Source: an uncultured Oscillospiraceae bacterium
GTDB lineage: Bacteria > Bacillota > Clostridia > Oscillospirales > Oscillospiraceae
DNA length: 64,000 bases
NCBI GenBank assembly: GCA_934636865.1
Contig: CAKUBI010000005.1
Span: forward strand, 22,908-86,907
Direction: 5' to 3'
Shown: in pieces, positions 26,126 through 33,686 of the stretch
Layout of the letters: the number at the start of each line of letters is the position of its first letter
Position numbering within the stretch: position 1 is the first letter of the stretch
Program-made: the position numbers and the translations under genes
The notes under the pieces: generated by a model
Databases searched by the model: none
What the model saw: the letters and a program-made list of their open reading frames with translations, nothing else
What the model was told of the DNA's origin: nothing

Positions 26126-27064
26126 ATGAAAATCGGATTTGTCGGCTGCGGCGCCATCGGCAGCTGCTATGCAAGCTATCTGTCCCGCAAGCACGAGGTC
26201 TGCGTGCTTGATACCTATGCTCCGGTCATCGAGGCCATCAAGGAGCACGGCATCCTTCTCGACGAGTGCGTGCCCGGCACGGGCACCGGCGAGACCGTCG
26301 CCTTCCACCCCGCCATGGCGACCACCGATCCCAAGGAGATCGGCGTTGTGGATCTGCTGATCGTGTTCGTGCACTATCAGTACCTTGAAGCGGCTGTGCG
26401 CAACGCGCTGCCGATGATCGACAAGCACACCATGATCCTCTGCCTGCAGAACGGTCTGGGCAACTACGATGAGATCGCCAAGGTCGTGCCCGAGGAGCAG
26501 ATCATCATCGGCAACACCGCCTTCGGCTCCACCCCCGTGGCCCCCGGCCATGTGAAGCACACCGGTACCGGCGTGACCAACATGGGTTCTCTCAAGGCTC
26601 CTCTGGCGAAGGTCGAGGAAATGGCCAACGGCCTGCGTGAGGCCGGTCTCGAGGTCCAGGTCCACGAGAACGTGATGAACGCCATCTGGCACAAGCTGCT
26701 GGCGAACGTCGCCATCAACGGCATGAGCGCCCTGCTCGAGACCAAGAACGGCTTTGTTGACGGCAACCAGTACGCCCACGAGGCGGCCCGTATGCTGGTC
26801 GAGGAAGCCATCGTCGTCGCGAACGCCTGCGGCTGTACGCTCGACCATGACGCCGAGCTGGAGCACGCCTACGAGGTTTCCCGCATGACCGATGAGACCA
26901 TCAGCTCCATGGTGCAGGATGTCACGCATCACCGTGAGACCGAGATCCGCATCATCACCGGCGCTGTGTGCCGTCTCGGCCGTGAGCACGGCATCGCGAC
27001 GCCCTGCAACGACCTGATGCTCCAGCTGGTGCTGGCCAAGCAGTCCATCTACCTCGGCAGATAA
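26126..27064 (+). CDS. ketopantoate reductase-like oxidoreductase
   Basis: 312 residues of the PanE/ApbA family. The N-terminal Rossmann motif is GFVGCGAIGSCYASYLS, followed by LLIVFVHYQYLEAAV and LCLQNGLGNYDEIAKVVP (the family NG.GN motif). The C-terminal helical domain has IWHKLLANVAINGMSALL, with the catalytic Lys of the W.K.....N.N pattern. Family members reduce 2-keto acids such as ketopantoate with NADPH. It follows the split transketolase (60-nt gap, AGGAGG site) away from any pantothenate genes, so it probably reduces or oxidises a 2-keto or branched acid in the pathway fed by the TRAP importer. Confidence 0.88.
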   Translation: MKIGFVGCGAIGSCYASYLSRKHEVCVLDTYAPVIEAIKEHGILLDECVPGTGTGETVAFHPAMATTDPKEIGVVDLLIVFVHYQYLEAAVRNALPMIDKHTMILCLQNGLGNYDEIAKVVPEEQIIIGNTAFGSTPVAPGHVKHTGTGVTNMGSLKAPLAKVEEMANGLREAGLEVQVHENVMNAIWHKLLANVAINGMSALLETKNGFVDGNQYAHEAARMLVEEAIVVANACGCTLDHDAELEHAYEVSRMTDETISSMVQDVTHHRETEIRIITGAVCRLGREHGIATPCNDLMLQLVLAKQSIYLGR

Positions 27065-27171
27065 GGCTGCTTTTCGCGGCAGCGCGCCGCAAAACAAAGC
27101 AAGGCCCGTAGGGCCGGCGTCAATATCAGTTCCCGCGCAGATCAGCGGCGTATGCCGATCCTGACCTTTTC

Positions 27172-27216
27172 AGCAGCGGACGGCAGATATTCTCCTCCTG
27201 CCGTCCGCTGCTTTGT
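27172..27216 (+). terminator. terminator of the transketolase/reductase operon
   Basis: A 15-bp perfect stem (27172-27186 with 27198-27212; AGCAGCGGACGGCAG) and an 11-nt loop are followed by TTGTT. Confidence 0.85.
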
Positions 27217-27236
27217 TAAAATGAACACGCTTTTTC

Positions 27237-27265
27237 TTGACGGGAAGCGAAAATTGTACTATGTT
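27237..27265 (+). promoter_or_regulatory. promoter of the GntR gene
   Basis: TTGACG (27237-27242), a 17-nt spacer and TATGTT (27260-27265) form the likely promoter. The -10 lies inside the large palindrome, as expected for autorepression. Confidence 0.65.
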
Positions 27266-27279
27266 ATACATAGTACAAT
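27253..27279. promoter_or_regulatory. 27-bp palindrome, candidate autoregulatory operator
   Basis: Arms ATTGTACTATG (27253-27263) and CATAGTACAAT (27269-27279) pair perfectly around TTATA. The core TATGTTATACATA (27260-27272) matches the TWTGTNNNACAWA motif found at the TRAP and transketolase promoters. Confidence 0.7.
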
Positions 27280-27319
27280 CCGATCATATGGCTATCAGGC
27301 ATGAAAGGAACAAAGCATT

Positions 27320-28045
27320 ATGAGTGACACCCCTGCATATGTGAAAAATCTGAAAAAGGAATCTGTTGTGCAGAGTGTGATCAACTGCCTGACAGATGCC
27401 ATGCGAAACAAGGAGCTCAAGCCCGGCGACCGCATCCCGCCGGAGCCGGAGCTGGCCGCGTCCATGGGCGTTGCCCGCAGCTCGGTGCGCGAGGCGATCA
27501 AAATTTTGTCGTATCTCGGCGTGCTGGAAAGCAAGCGCTCGGAAGGGACCTTCGTCTGCAGCGGCTTTCAGGAGAGCATGATCGACCCGATGATCTACGG
27601 CATCATCCTCAATCAGGACTCCTTCGATAACCTCATGGAGCTGCGCGAGATGGTGGAGTCCGGCATTATGCGCCTTGCCAGCCAGAAATACGACGAGGAG
27701 GACGGCCGCGCGCTCGAAGCTATGCTCGAGCAGATGAAGGACATCGTCCACAACGGAGACGACAGGGTCAACCGCTTTTTCGAAGTGGACAACCAGTTCC
27801 ACGACCTGATCTCCAAGATGGGCAAGAACCCGCTGGCCGACAAGATCAGCCGCGTGGTGCGCACGCTGACGCACGCCATGCGCTACGAGACCGTTGCCAC
27901 GATGATCAACACCGGCCGCGGCGACGAGCTGGTCGCCGCGCACAGCAAGCTTTTCGAAACGCTCCGGGTCCACGAATCGGAGGACGTGGAGGAGATCATC
28001 CGCGCCACCTATTTCAGCGATATCATTCAGGGCGCAGAGAAATAA
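27320..28045 (+). CDS. GntR-family regulator (FadR/FCD subfamily)
   Basis: 241 residues. The N-terminal winged helix is standard GntR (QSVINCLTDAMRNKELKPGDRIPPEPELAASMGVARSSVREAIKILSYLGVLESKRSEGTFV). The C-terminal ~150 residues form an all-helical FCD ligand domain (LMELREMVESGIMRLA, VDNQFHDLISKMGKNPL, AAHSKLFETLRVHE), whose conserved Asp/His residues bind a metal and a carboxylate effector in related proteins. It lies downstream of the TRAP/transketolase genes behind its own palindrome-covered promoter, so it is the likely repressor of all three transcripts, released by the imported acid or a pathway intermediate. Confidence 0.93.
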   Translation: MSDTPAYVKNLKKESVVQSVINCLTDAMRNKELKPGDRIPPEPELAASMGVARSSVREAIKILSYLGVLESKRSEGTFVCSGFQESMIDPMIYGIILNQDSFDNLMELREMVESGIMRLASQKYDEEDGRALEAMLEQMKDIVHNGDDRVNRFFEVDNQFHDLISKMGKNPLADKISRVVRTLTHAMRYETVATMINTGRGDELVAAHSKLFETLRVHESEDVEEIIRATYFSDIIQGAEK

Positions 28046-28052
28046 AAAAACG

Positions 28053-28087
28053 CCGCCCGCGCTCCGAGAGCTTCGGAACGCGGGCGG
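28053..28087. terminator. bidirectional terminator
   Basis: CCGCCCGCG (28053-28061) pairs with CGCGGGCGG (28079-28087) around an inner TCCGA/TCGGA stem; A-rich upstream and TATTTT downstream. It lies between the convergent GntR and LOG genes. Confidence 0.85.
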
Positions 28088-28102
28088 TATTTTCTGCCTT
28101 TT

Positions 28103-28636
28103 TCAGCGCGAGAGAATGGCGCGGATCTCGCCCAAGTCCTTTGCAAAATAGATGCCCTGCTGGCGCTCCGTGCTCGAAAGGCCCATGTCGATCATGTGGG
28201 CAAGCAGGGCTTTGAGCCCTGCGTAATAGCCATTCAGATCGTAGAGGATGCACGGCGCGTCGAGCTGCTTTAAGGATACCTTCGACATGACCTCGGCGAT
28301 CTCCTCGAGCGTGCCTGTGCCGCCGGGGAAAGCGATGAAGGCATCGCCCAGCTCGATCATCTTCGTCTTGCGCTCGGTCATGTCGTTTGTGACGATCAGG
28401 CGGGTGATCGCGTCGTACTGAAACCCCTCGTCAATAAAAAACTGCGGCTCCACGCCGGTCACTTCGCCGCCCGCGCGCAGTACGCTCTCGGCGAGCGCGC
28501 CCATCAGGCCGTTTTTCGACCCGCCGTAGACGAGCGCGTGCCCACTCTCGCCGATCCACTGACCGAGCGCGCGGACCGCCGCTTCCAGCGCGGGGTCCTT
28601 CCCGCTGTTTGCCCCAAGGTATACGGTAATATTCAT
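28103..28636 (-). CDS. LOG-family protein (TIGR00730 Rossmann fold)
   Basis: 177 residues with the nucleotide-binding fold of LOG enzymes: VYLGANSGKDP at the start, ALVYGGSKNGLMGALAESVL, MTERKTKMIELGDAFIAFPGGTGTLEEI. The PGGTGTLEE motif holds the catalytic residues that hydrolyse nucleoside 5'-monophosphates (AMP-type or cytokinin ribotides) to base and ribose phosphate. The start is ATG 28636 (MNITVYLG), where family homology begins; upstream in-frame codons add unrelated residues. Physiological role in clostridia is unclear. Confidence 0.9.
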   Translation of the reverse strand: MNITVYLGANSGKDPALEAAVRALGQWIGESGHALVYGGSKNGLMGALAESVLRAGGEVTGVEPQFFIDEGFQYDAITRLIVTNDMTERKTKMIELGDAFIAFPGGTGTLEEIAEVMSKVSLKQLDAPCILYDLNGYYAGLKALLAHMIDMGLSSTERQQGIYFAKDLGEIRAILSR

Positions 28637-29151
28637 CGCTCCATGCTCCTTTTCTTGATGGCATCCATTATACCAGCCCCGGCGCGCGAGAGCAAGAGGG
28701 GAGGGACGCACAGGGCCTGTGATTTTCTGCAATAAGCGGGAGGCCCCGCGTCAGAGCCGCCGCGTGGACTTCCATATACAGGCAGCAATGGAAAAACATG
28801 CACTTTGTTCACAGACTGTTTACCGATTCTTCAGGACTGCTTCACGATTCCCGGGTATGATTTCTACATCGCTTAAAACAAGAGCGAAACCGAACAAATT
28901 CTGGGGCAGCTGCCCGCCCTGCATGAATGCGGAAGCGGCAGACTACATACAGCGCCGCGCCGCGGCGTTTTGAATAGAGACTCCTTTGATGGAGGGTCCG
29001 CGCACCGGAGCTCGGCGCGCGGACCCTCTGTGCTGCGCGGCGGCATAATTTTCCCCTCTTGCTTTTGTCATAGCAGATATGATAAAATGTACTATAAGGT
29101 AACGGGCGCTTTTGAGCGTCCGTTCTTTTGAGATGAGAGGGGAAGAGTACG
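28637..29151. other. 515-nt gap with hairpin, no convincing gene
   Basis: A plus-strand frame at 28719-28973 could encode 84 residues but has no good ribosome site and resembles nothing known. Composition at 28790-28930 is more AT-rich than its flanks and may be decayed coding sequence. A strong stem-loop lies at 28992-29028. The last 80 nt are the leader of the DMT transporter gene, with an AACGGGCGCT/AGCGTCCGTT hairpin (one mismatch) at 29101-29124. Confidence 0.45.
28992..29028. terminator. isolated stem-loop
   Basis: GAGGGTCCGCGC (28992-29003) and its perfect complement (29017-29028) form a 12-bp stem with a 13-nt loop. No T tract follows on either strand and no gene clearly ends here, so the role is uncertain. 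Confidence 0.45.
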
Positions 29152-30039
29152 ATGAATCGTGAACAGAAGGCAGATATGATGCTGCTGCTTGCCACGGCGC
29201 TGTGGGGCATCTCCACCTGCCTGATAGCGGTCTGCCTTGAGGAGCTCCAGCCGCTGACGCTCAACGCGTTCCGCTTTGTGACGGGCTTTGCCGTGCTGGG
29301 CGTGATCTTTTTTAAAAGCCTGCGCCATGTCAGCAGGGCAACGCTCAAATACAGCGTCCTTGTGGGGCTGTCGCTTGTGGTGGTCTATGCAAGCGCGACC
29401 TACGGCGTGATGTACACGTCGGTCTCCAACGCAAGCTTTATCGGCGCGCTGACGGTTTTGTTCACACCGCTGTTTGAATTTGTGCTGTTCCGCAAAAAGC
29501 CGGGGAAGAAGTTCAGCTTTGCGCTGGTGCTTTGCCTGATCGGCATCGCGCTGCTCACGCTGAACGAAACGCTCAAGCCCGCGCTGGGCGATATCATCTG
29601 CCTGCTGGTGCCGACGTTTTACGCCGTGGACCTCATGCTGACGGAAAAGGCCGTGGCCGATCCGGAGGTCGATCCGTTGGCGCTCGGCATCTGCGACCTT
29701 GCGGTCGTGGGCGCCGTGATGCTGGTGCTGTCGTTTATTGTGGAGACACCGGCGCTGCCGCACTCGCCGAAGGTGTGGGCTGCGGCGCTGTTCCTCGGTA
29801 TTTTCTGCTCGGGCGTGTGCCTGGTGCTGCAGAGCGTGTATCAGAAGGACACCACGGCGAGCCGCGCGGGCCTGATCTTCACGCTCGAGCCGGTCTTTTC
29901 GGCGGTGTTTGCTTTTTTCCTGCTCGGCGAGCGTCTGGGTCTCAAGGGCTACATCGGCGCGGCGCTGATGCTCGCGAGCCTTTTCGTGATGGAACTCGAC
30001 ATCCCGTTTTTCGATAAAGACGGAGAAAAAGAGGAGTAA
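29152..30039 (+). CDS. EamA-type DMT transporter
   Basis: 295 residues with ten predicted helices in two EamA repeats. The first half has ATALWGISTCLIAVCLEELQPLTLNAFRF and the second ends with FTLEPVFSAVFAFFLLGERLGLKGYIGAALMLASLFV, the typical LEPVFA....GE motif. The family exports amino acids and metabolites. GAGAGGGGAA precedes ATG 29152. Substrate unknown. It is followed by a tiny possible membrane ORF and an Atl/MGMT-like gene on the same strand. Confidence 0.9.
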   Translation: MNREQKADMMLLLATALWGISTCLIAVCLEELQPLTLNAFRFVTGFAVLGVIFFKSLRHVSRATLKYSVLVGLSLVVVYASATYGVMYTSVSNASFIGALTVLFTPLFEFVLFRKKPGKKFSFALVLCLIGIALLTLNETLKPALGDIICLLVPTFYAVDLMLTEKAVADPEVDPLALGICDLAVVGAVMLVLSFIVETPALPHSPKVWAAALFLGIFCSGVCLVLQSVYQKDTTASRAGLIFTLEPVFSAVFAFFLLGERLGLKGYIGAALMLASLFVMELDIPFFDKDGEKEE

Positions 30040-30043
30040 AAAC

Positions 30044-30152
30044 ATGACTGCCACGTTTGGCTGCGGCCCTTGCCATGCTTGTGGGCGGACTGGCCTTTGC
30101 GTGGTGGTATAAACATAGACAGAAAAGGCGGGAGAAAGATGACGACCTTTGA
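30044..30152 (+). pseudogene. possible 35-aa membrane protein with a one-base frameshift
   Basis: ATG 30044 follows GAGGAG and opens a frame that turns nonsensical after MTATF. Removing one T from the TTT at 30056-30058 gives an uninterrupted protein: MTAT, a hydrophobic helix LAAALAMLVGGLAFAWWY, then the very basic/acidic tail KHRQKRREKDDDL. Without the change, the same tail could start at ATG 30075. It ends overlapping the start of the next gene, suggesting coupling. It may be a real small protein with a sequencing error, a decayed gene, or chance. Confidence 0.35.
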
Positions 30153-30465
30153 CAAAGTGTACGCGGCGGTGAAGCTCATCCCGCGCGGCAGCGTCGCGAC
30201 CTACGGTCAGGTCGCCGCGGCGGTGGGGAACGCGCGCCTTGCCCGCGTCGTGGGCTATGCGCTGCATGTGAACCCCGAGCCGGGCGTCATCCCGTGCCAC
30301 CGCGTCGTCAAGCGAGACGGGGAGGTTTCGAGCGCGTTCGCCTTCGGCGGTGCGAACCGGCAGGTCGAGCTGTTAAAGGCCGAGGGCGTGGGCTTTCTCG
30401 ATGAGTGTCATGTCGATATGAAAAACTACCGCGTGCGCGCCCTGCCGCTCGTATTGGAAGAGTAA
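30139..30465 (+). CDS. MGMT/Atl-family DNA-binding protein
   Basis: 108 residues, only the C-terminal domain of O6-methylguanine-DNA methyltransferases: TFDKVYAAVKLIPRGSVATYGQVAAAVG (helix-turn-helix) and the active-site motif PGVIPCHRVVKRDGEVS, with Cys present in PCHR. Alkyltransferase-like Atl proteins have Trp in place of that Cys; here the Cys is retained, so a single-domain alkyl acceptor is possible. Start 30139 (MTTFDK) has GGGAG 6 nt upstream and fits the family start. Confidence 0.88.
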   Translation: MTTFDKVYAAVKLIPRGSVATYGQVAAAVGNARLARVVGYALHVNPEPGVIPCHRVVKRDGEVSSAFAFGGANRQVELLKAEGVGFLDECHVDMKNYRVRALPLVLEE

Positions 30466-30466
30466 A

Positions 30467-30494
30467 AAGCGTCCCGCCATCAGGCGGGACGCTT
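30467..30494. terminator. bidirectional terminator
   Basis: AAGCGTCCCGCC (30467-30478) and its complement (30483-30494) with an ATCA loop; CTTTATTT follows on plus and TTTTTAC on minus. It lies between the convergent Atl-like and DUF554 genes. Confidence 0.9.
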
Positions 30495-30504
30495 CTTTAT
30501 TTGC

Positions 30505-31191
30505 TTACAAAAACCGGCACAGCAAGATCGGCAGGAAGACGGCGGGGATGTAGTTCATCACCTTGAGCTTTGTCAGCCCCAGCATGTTGAGCGACAGGCC
30601 GAGGATCAGGATCGAGCCGACGCATTTCATCTCGAGGATGACGGCCTCGGTGAGATATGGCGCGAGGAATGACGCGCCCAGCGCGATAGCGCCCTGATAA
30701 AGAAAAATGGGAACGGCCGAAAGAGCAACGCCGATACCGAGCGTTGAGGCGTAGACCACGGAAATGATGCCGTCGAGCAGCGCTTTGGCGTAGAGCGTCG
30801 AATGGTCGCCGGTCAGGCCGGAGTCGAGCGCGCCCATGATGGCCATCGCGCCCACGCAGAAAAGAAGCGAGGCTGTGACAAAGCCGTCGGAGAGCGATGC
30901 TTTTGCGCCCTTGCCGCCAAACCTGCGCTCGACCCAGTCACCGAGCTGATGCATGTGCTCATCCAGCTGCAAAAGCTCGCCGAGAATCGCGCCGATCGCG
31001 ATCGAGAGGATGGCGACAAGCGTGTTTTCGCCCGCGAGCATGCCGTCTACGCCGATATAGAGCACGCACAGTGCCGCGCCCTTTTCCATGGCGCTGCTGA
31101 AGCGCTCCGGAATGAAGCGGCCGAGGAGAATACCGGCTAAGCTGCCGGCGACGATGGCGGCGGAGTTGACGATCGTACCGGTCAGGATCAT
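30505..31191 (-). CDS. DUF554 family membrane protein
   Basis: 228 residues with about seven hydrophobic segments, matching the DUF554 (YdfK/YqgA) family: MILTGTIVNSAAIVAGSLAGILLG, LSIAIGAILGELLQLD, VTASLLFCVGAMAIMGALDSGLTGDHSTLYAKALLDGI and a C-terminal LILGLSLNMLGL. Function is unknown; the small-residue-rich duplicated helices suggest a transporter. Its ATG overlaps the stop of the short tcdA-like remnant upstream (ATGA), so it was once the downstream partner of that gene. Confidence 0.88.
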   Translation of the reverse strand: MILTGTIVNSAAIVAGSLAGILLGRFIPERFSSAMEKGAALCVLYIGVDGMLAGENTLVAILSIAIGAILGELLQLDEHMHQLGDWVERRFGGKGAKASLSDGFVTASLLFCVGAMAIMGALDSGLTGDHSTLYAKALLDGIISVVYASTLGIGVALSAVPIFLYQGAIALGASFLAPYLTEAVILEMKCVGSILILGLSLNMLGLTKLKVMNYIPAVFLPILLCRFL

Positions 31192-31367
31192 GCGTTGCTG
31201 CCTCCCTCCGGATAGCTTGCGAGCGTCAGGATGACGTCGCCCGTCATCATCAGCCCCGCACAGCCGGAGGCCCAGACAGGGCTTGACGGAACGCTGCGGC
31301 GGCGCGCGAGCCGCGCCATCGCCTCATCGTCGAGGAGCATCTGCATGCGTAAAAACTGGTTGTCCAT
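31188..31367 (-). pseudogene. tcdA remnant with internal deletion (59 codons)
   Basis: The 59-residue frame joins the two ends of a tRNA threonylcarbamoyladenosine dehydratase (TcdA/CsdL, ThiF fold). Residues 1-24 (MDNQFLRMQMLLDDEAMARLARRR) match the family start, and residues ~27-50 (PSSPVWASGCAGLMMTGDVILTL) match its C-terminal A-G-L-x-x-x-G-x-V segment. The ~190 residues between, including the GxGGVG ATP-binding loop, are missing. The frame is intact, has GAGGG 8 nt before ATG 31367, and overlaps the DUF554 start by 4 nt. A functional dehydratase cannot be made from it; it may persist only as a leader for coupled translation. Confidence 0.6.
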
Positions 31368-31401
31368 AAAAAGGCCCTCGGAATCGGAAAGAATGGAAAG
31401 A

Positions 31402-31430
31402 AAAGCTGCCGGTCATCGACCGGCAGCTTT
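31402..31430. terminator. terminator of the PPIase gene
   Basis: AAAGCTGCCGGTC (31402-31414) pairs with 31418-31430 over an ATC loop; the minus strand continues with TTTCTTTCC and the plus strand with TT. It lies 18 nt after the PPIase stop. Confidence 0.9.
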
Positions 31431-31448
31431 TTGACTGCGGGAAAGGGA

Positions 31449-32891
31449 TCAGCCGACGTACTTCATGCCGTCGAGCTGCTCGGCCTCCACACCGTCGGTA
31501 ATGGAGGAGTACCAGTCACTGTAGGCGTTGCTCTTGAGGGAGCTCTCCGCCTGGTCGTACCAGTAGGGGTTCTCGCTCGCGCCGACAAAGTACATCACGT
31601 GGTAGCCGTAGCTGGTCTGCACGATGCCGGTATCGCCCGCCTGACGGGAGGGATCGAAGCACCAATCCTCGAACTCGCTGACCATCTGGCCCTTGTAGAT
31701 GTTGCTGTACAGGCCGCCGGAGGAAGCGTTGGAGTCGGTGGAGTTGGCGACGGCAAGAGCGGAGAAGGCGTCCTCGGTCTGCTCGCCGTCCAGATACTGC
31801 TGGAGAATGTCGTTGGCCTTGTCCTCATCGGAGACGAGAATGTGGCGCACGGACACGGTGTGGTAGTCGTTGCGGCTGCGGGAGTGGAAGAGCACGGCAT
31901 AGTAGCCGGTCTCGCCATAGGCGGCGACGGTGGTGTCGCCCTCCTGACGGGCGTCGTCAAAGGCCCAGGTCAGCATGTCGGACGAGCCGTTCGTTGCGTA
32001 GGCGACGTGGTTGTAGGTGCCCTCCATGTCCTCGCCGATAGCGTCGAAGGCCTCGCCCTGCGCGTAGCGGGAAAGGGCGGTCTCGGCGTTCTGCTTGGCC
32101 TGCTCCATGGCGGCGGCCTTTTCCTCGTCCGTCGCGTCGTCAGCGCTGCTGGCAGTGAAGAGGATGTACTCGATGTCCGCGCTCTGGTAGGTCTTGGGGG
32201 CGGCGTCGTAGGCAGCCTGGACCTCGTCGGCGCTGTATTCGAGGGAGTTGGCGTAGTCGGCGGAGTAGGCCTGCGCCAGCGCGGTCAGGCGCACGTTGCG
32301 GTCAAAGACGCTCTTGTTGACAAGCGGGCCGCACACGGCCTTGATGTACTGGCCGCGGGTGTAGCCGGCAGCAGCGGCGTAGGTGTCGAGATCGCTGTAG
32401 GTCTGCTGCACGGATTCCTCCACAGCCTCGCTGCCGTCAAAGCCCTCTTCCGCAGCCTTCTGCGCGAGCAGGGAATAGGAGGTCAGGCTGCTGATGGCCT
32501 GATCGCGGAAGTAGTCGTACCAGGTGCCGCCGTCCGTGACGGGGCAGTCCTGCTCCTTGAGCGACTTGGAGGTGTCCAGGCCGTACAGGCTCAGGTAGGA
32601 GGAATACTGGGAGACGAAGCTGTTGTATGCGGTGTAGAAATAATAGTCCACGTCGGCGGCGGTGTAGGTCTCGTTTCCGATGGTGACGGCCTTGGCACTG
32701 CGCTCGATCACCTTGGAGTTCGCCACGATGACGACGGCGGCGACCAGAACGAAGGCGACGGCGATGACCGTGTACATGACGTTGCTGCGGTGGGCCTTGG
32801 CCTTTTCCTCGCGCTCGCGCTGCGTGCGGGCGTCAACAAAACCGGTGGATTCCAGCTCCTTGCGGGCCAGCTTTTTCTTGGATGCACTCAT
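31449..32891 (-). CDS. membrane-anchored peptidyl-prolyl isomerase (PpiC/foldase type)
   Basis: 480 residues. A basic N-terminal cytosolic stretch, one transmembrane helix (MYTVIAVAFVLVAAVVIVAN, about 40-60), then a large extracytoplasmic part. A SurA_N-like helical chaperone region is followed by a parvulin domain near residues 340-450 (YHTVSVRHILVSDEDKAND...DAFSALAVANSTDSNASSGGLYSNIYKGQMVSEFEDWCFD...GYHVMYFVG). It should help fold exported proteins, like PrsA, but with a membrane helix rather than a lipid anchor. Start 32891 (MSASKKK) is preferred; a TTG seven codons upstream lies in the ribosome site. Confidence 0.88.
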   Translation of the reverse strand: MSASKKKLARKELESTGFVDARTQREREEKAKAHRSNVMYTVIAVAFVLVAAVVIVANSKVIERSAKAVTIGNETYTAADVDYYFYTAYNSFVSQYSSYLSLYGLDTSKSLKEQDCPVTDGGTWYDYFRDQAISSLTSYSLLAQKAAEEGFDGSEAVEESVQQTYSDLDTYAAAAGYTRGQYIKAVCGPLVNKSVFDRNVRLTALAQAYSADYANSLEYSADEVQAAYDAAPKTYQSADIEYILFTASSADDATDEEKAAAMEQAKQNAETALSRYAQGEAFDAIGEDMEGTYNHVAYATNGSSDMLTWAFDDARQEGDTTVAAYGETGYYAVLFHSRSRNDYHTVSVRHILVSDEDKANDILQQYLDGEQTEDAFSALAVANSTDSNASSGGLYSNIYKGQMVSEFEDWCFDPSRQAGDTGIVQTSYGYHVMYFVGASENPYWYDQAESSLKSNAYSDWYSSITDGVEAEQLDGMKYVG

Positions 32892-32943
32892 TTGTTTGTT
32901 CAGTCCTCTCAATTAGTGGGGTAATGCGTGGGAAATCTCGCTT

Positions 32944-32972
32944 ATTATAACGAAAAGCTCACGAAATTGCAA
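32944..32972 (-). promoter_or_regulatory. promoter of the PPIase gene
   Basis: On the minus strand TTGCAA (32972-32967), a 17-nt spacer and TATAAT (32949-32944), 52 nt before the ATG. Confidence 0.8.
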
Positions 32973-32999
32973 TGACAAAATTGTGAAGCTTTCTCGTTT

Positions 33000-33644
33000 T
33001 TACTTTGTACCGAAGATGCGGTCGCCGGCGTCGCCGAGACCGGGGACGATGTAGCCGTGCTCGTTGAGGTGATCATCGAGCGCGCCGGCGTAGATGTTCA
33101 CGTCGGGGAACTTCTTCTGAACGGCCTTGATGCCCTCAGGCGCGGCGACGAGGACCATGAGCGTGATGTGCTTGCAGCCGCGCTTGACCATCTCGCCGAT
33201 GGCCTCGCAGGCGGAGCCGCCGGTGGCGAGCATCGGATCGACGATCATCACGTCGCGCTCGGCAACGTCCTTGGGCATCTTGCAGAAGTAGGGGTGCGGC
33301 TCGAGCGTCTCCTCGTCGCGGTACATGCCGATGTGGCCCACGCGGGCGGAGGGCACCATGCGCAGCACACCGTCAACAAGGCCGAGACCCGCGCGCAGAA
33401 TGGGGACGACAACGAACTTCTTGCCCGCGAGCGTGGGGGCGTCCATCTCGCAGATGGGGGTCTTGATGTGCTTGGTGGTCAGCGGGAGGTCGCGCGTGGC
33501 CTCGTAGGTGATGAGCATGCCAATTTCGGACACGAGCTCGCGGAAATCCTTGACGCTGGTGTTCTCATCGCGCATGATGGTCAGCTTGTGGGCGACGAGG
33601 GGGTGGTTCATGATGTGTACTTTCTCGTTGAATTTGGCTTCCAT
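33000..33644 (-). CDS. upp: uracil phosphoribosyltransferase
   Basis: 214 residues, full length for Upp, which makes UMP from uracil and PRPP. Motifs: [51 protein letters not shown], and the PRPP loop [15 protein letters not shown]; the C-terminal [18 protein letters not shown] is the uracil-binding end. CGGAGG precedes the ATG, with TATAAT about 17 nt before that, so it may have its own promoter although it follows tsaB by 42 nt on the same strand. Confidence 0.97.
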   Translation of the reverse strand: MEAKFNEKVHIMNHPLVAHKLTIMRDENTSVKDFRELVSEIGMLITYEATRDLPLTTKHIKTPICEMDAPTLAGKKFVVVPILRAGLGLVDGVLRMVPSARVGHIGMYRDEETLEPHPYFCKMPKDVAERDVMIVDPMLATGGSACEAIGEMVKRGCKHITLMVLVAAPEGIKAVQKKFPDVNIYAGALDDHLNEHGYIVPGLGDAGDRIFGTK

Positions 33645-33686
33645 TGCATAGACCTCCGAAAAATTATATTTAAAATTTGTATTTGC

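Noticed and set aside
26126..27064. panE of pantothenate synthesis
   Set aside because: No panB, panC or panD nearby; the gene is embedded in the TRAP/transketolase locus, so a catabolic keto-acid reductase is more likely.
28719..28973. 84-codon plus-strand frame
   Set aside because: No plausible ribosome site or recognised motif; a strong hairpin follows at 28992, but that alone does not support a gene.
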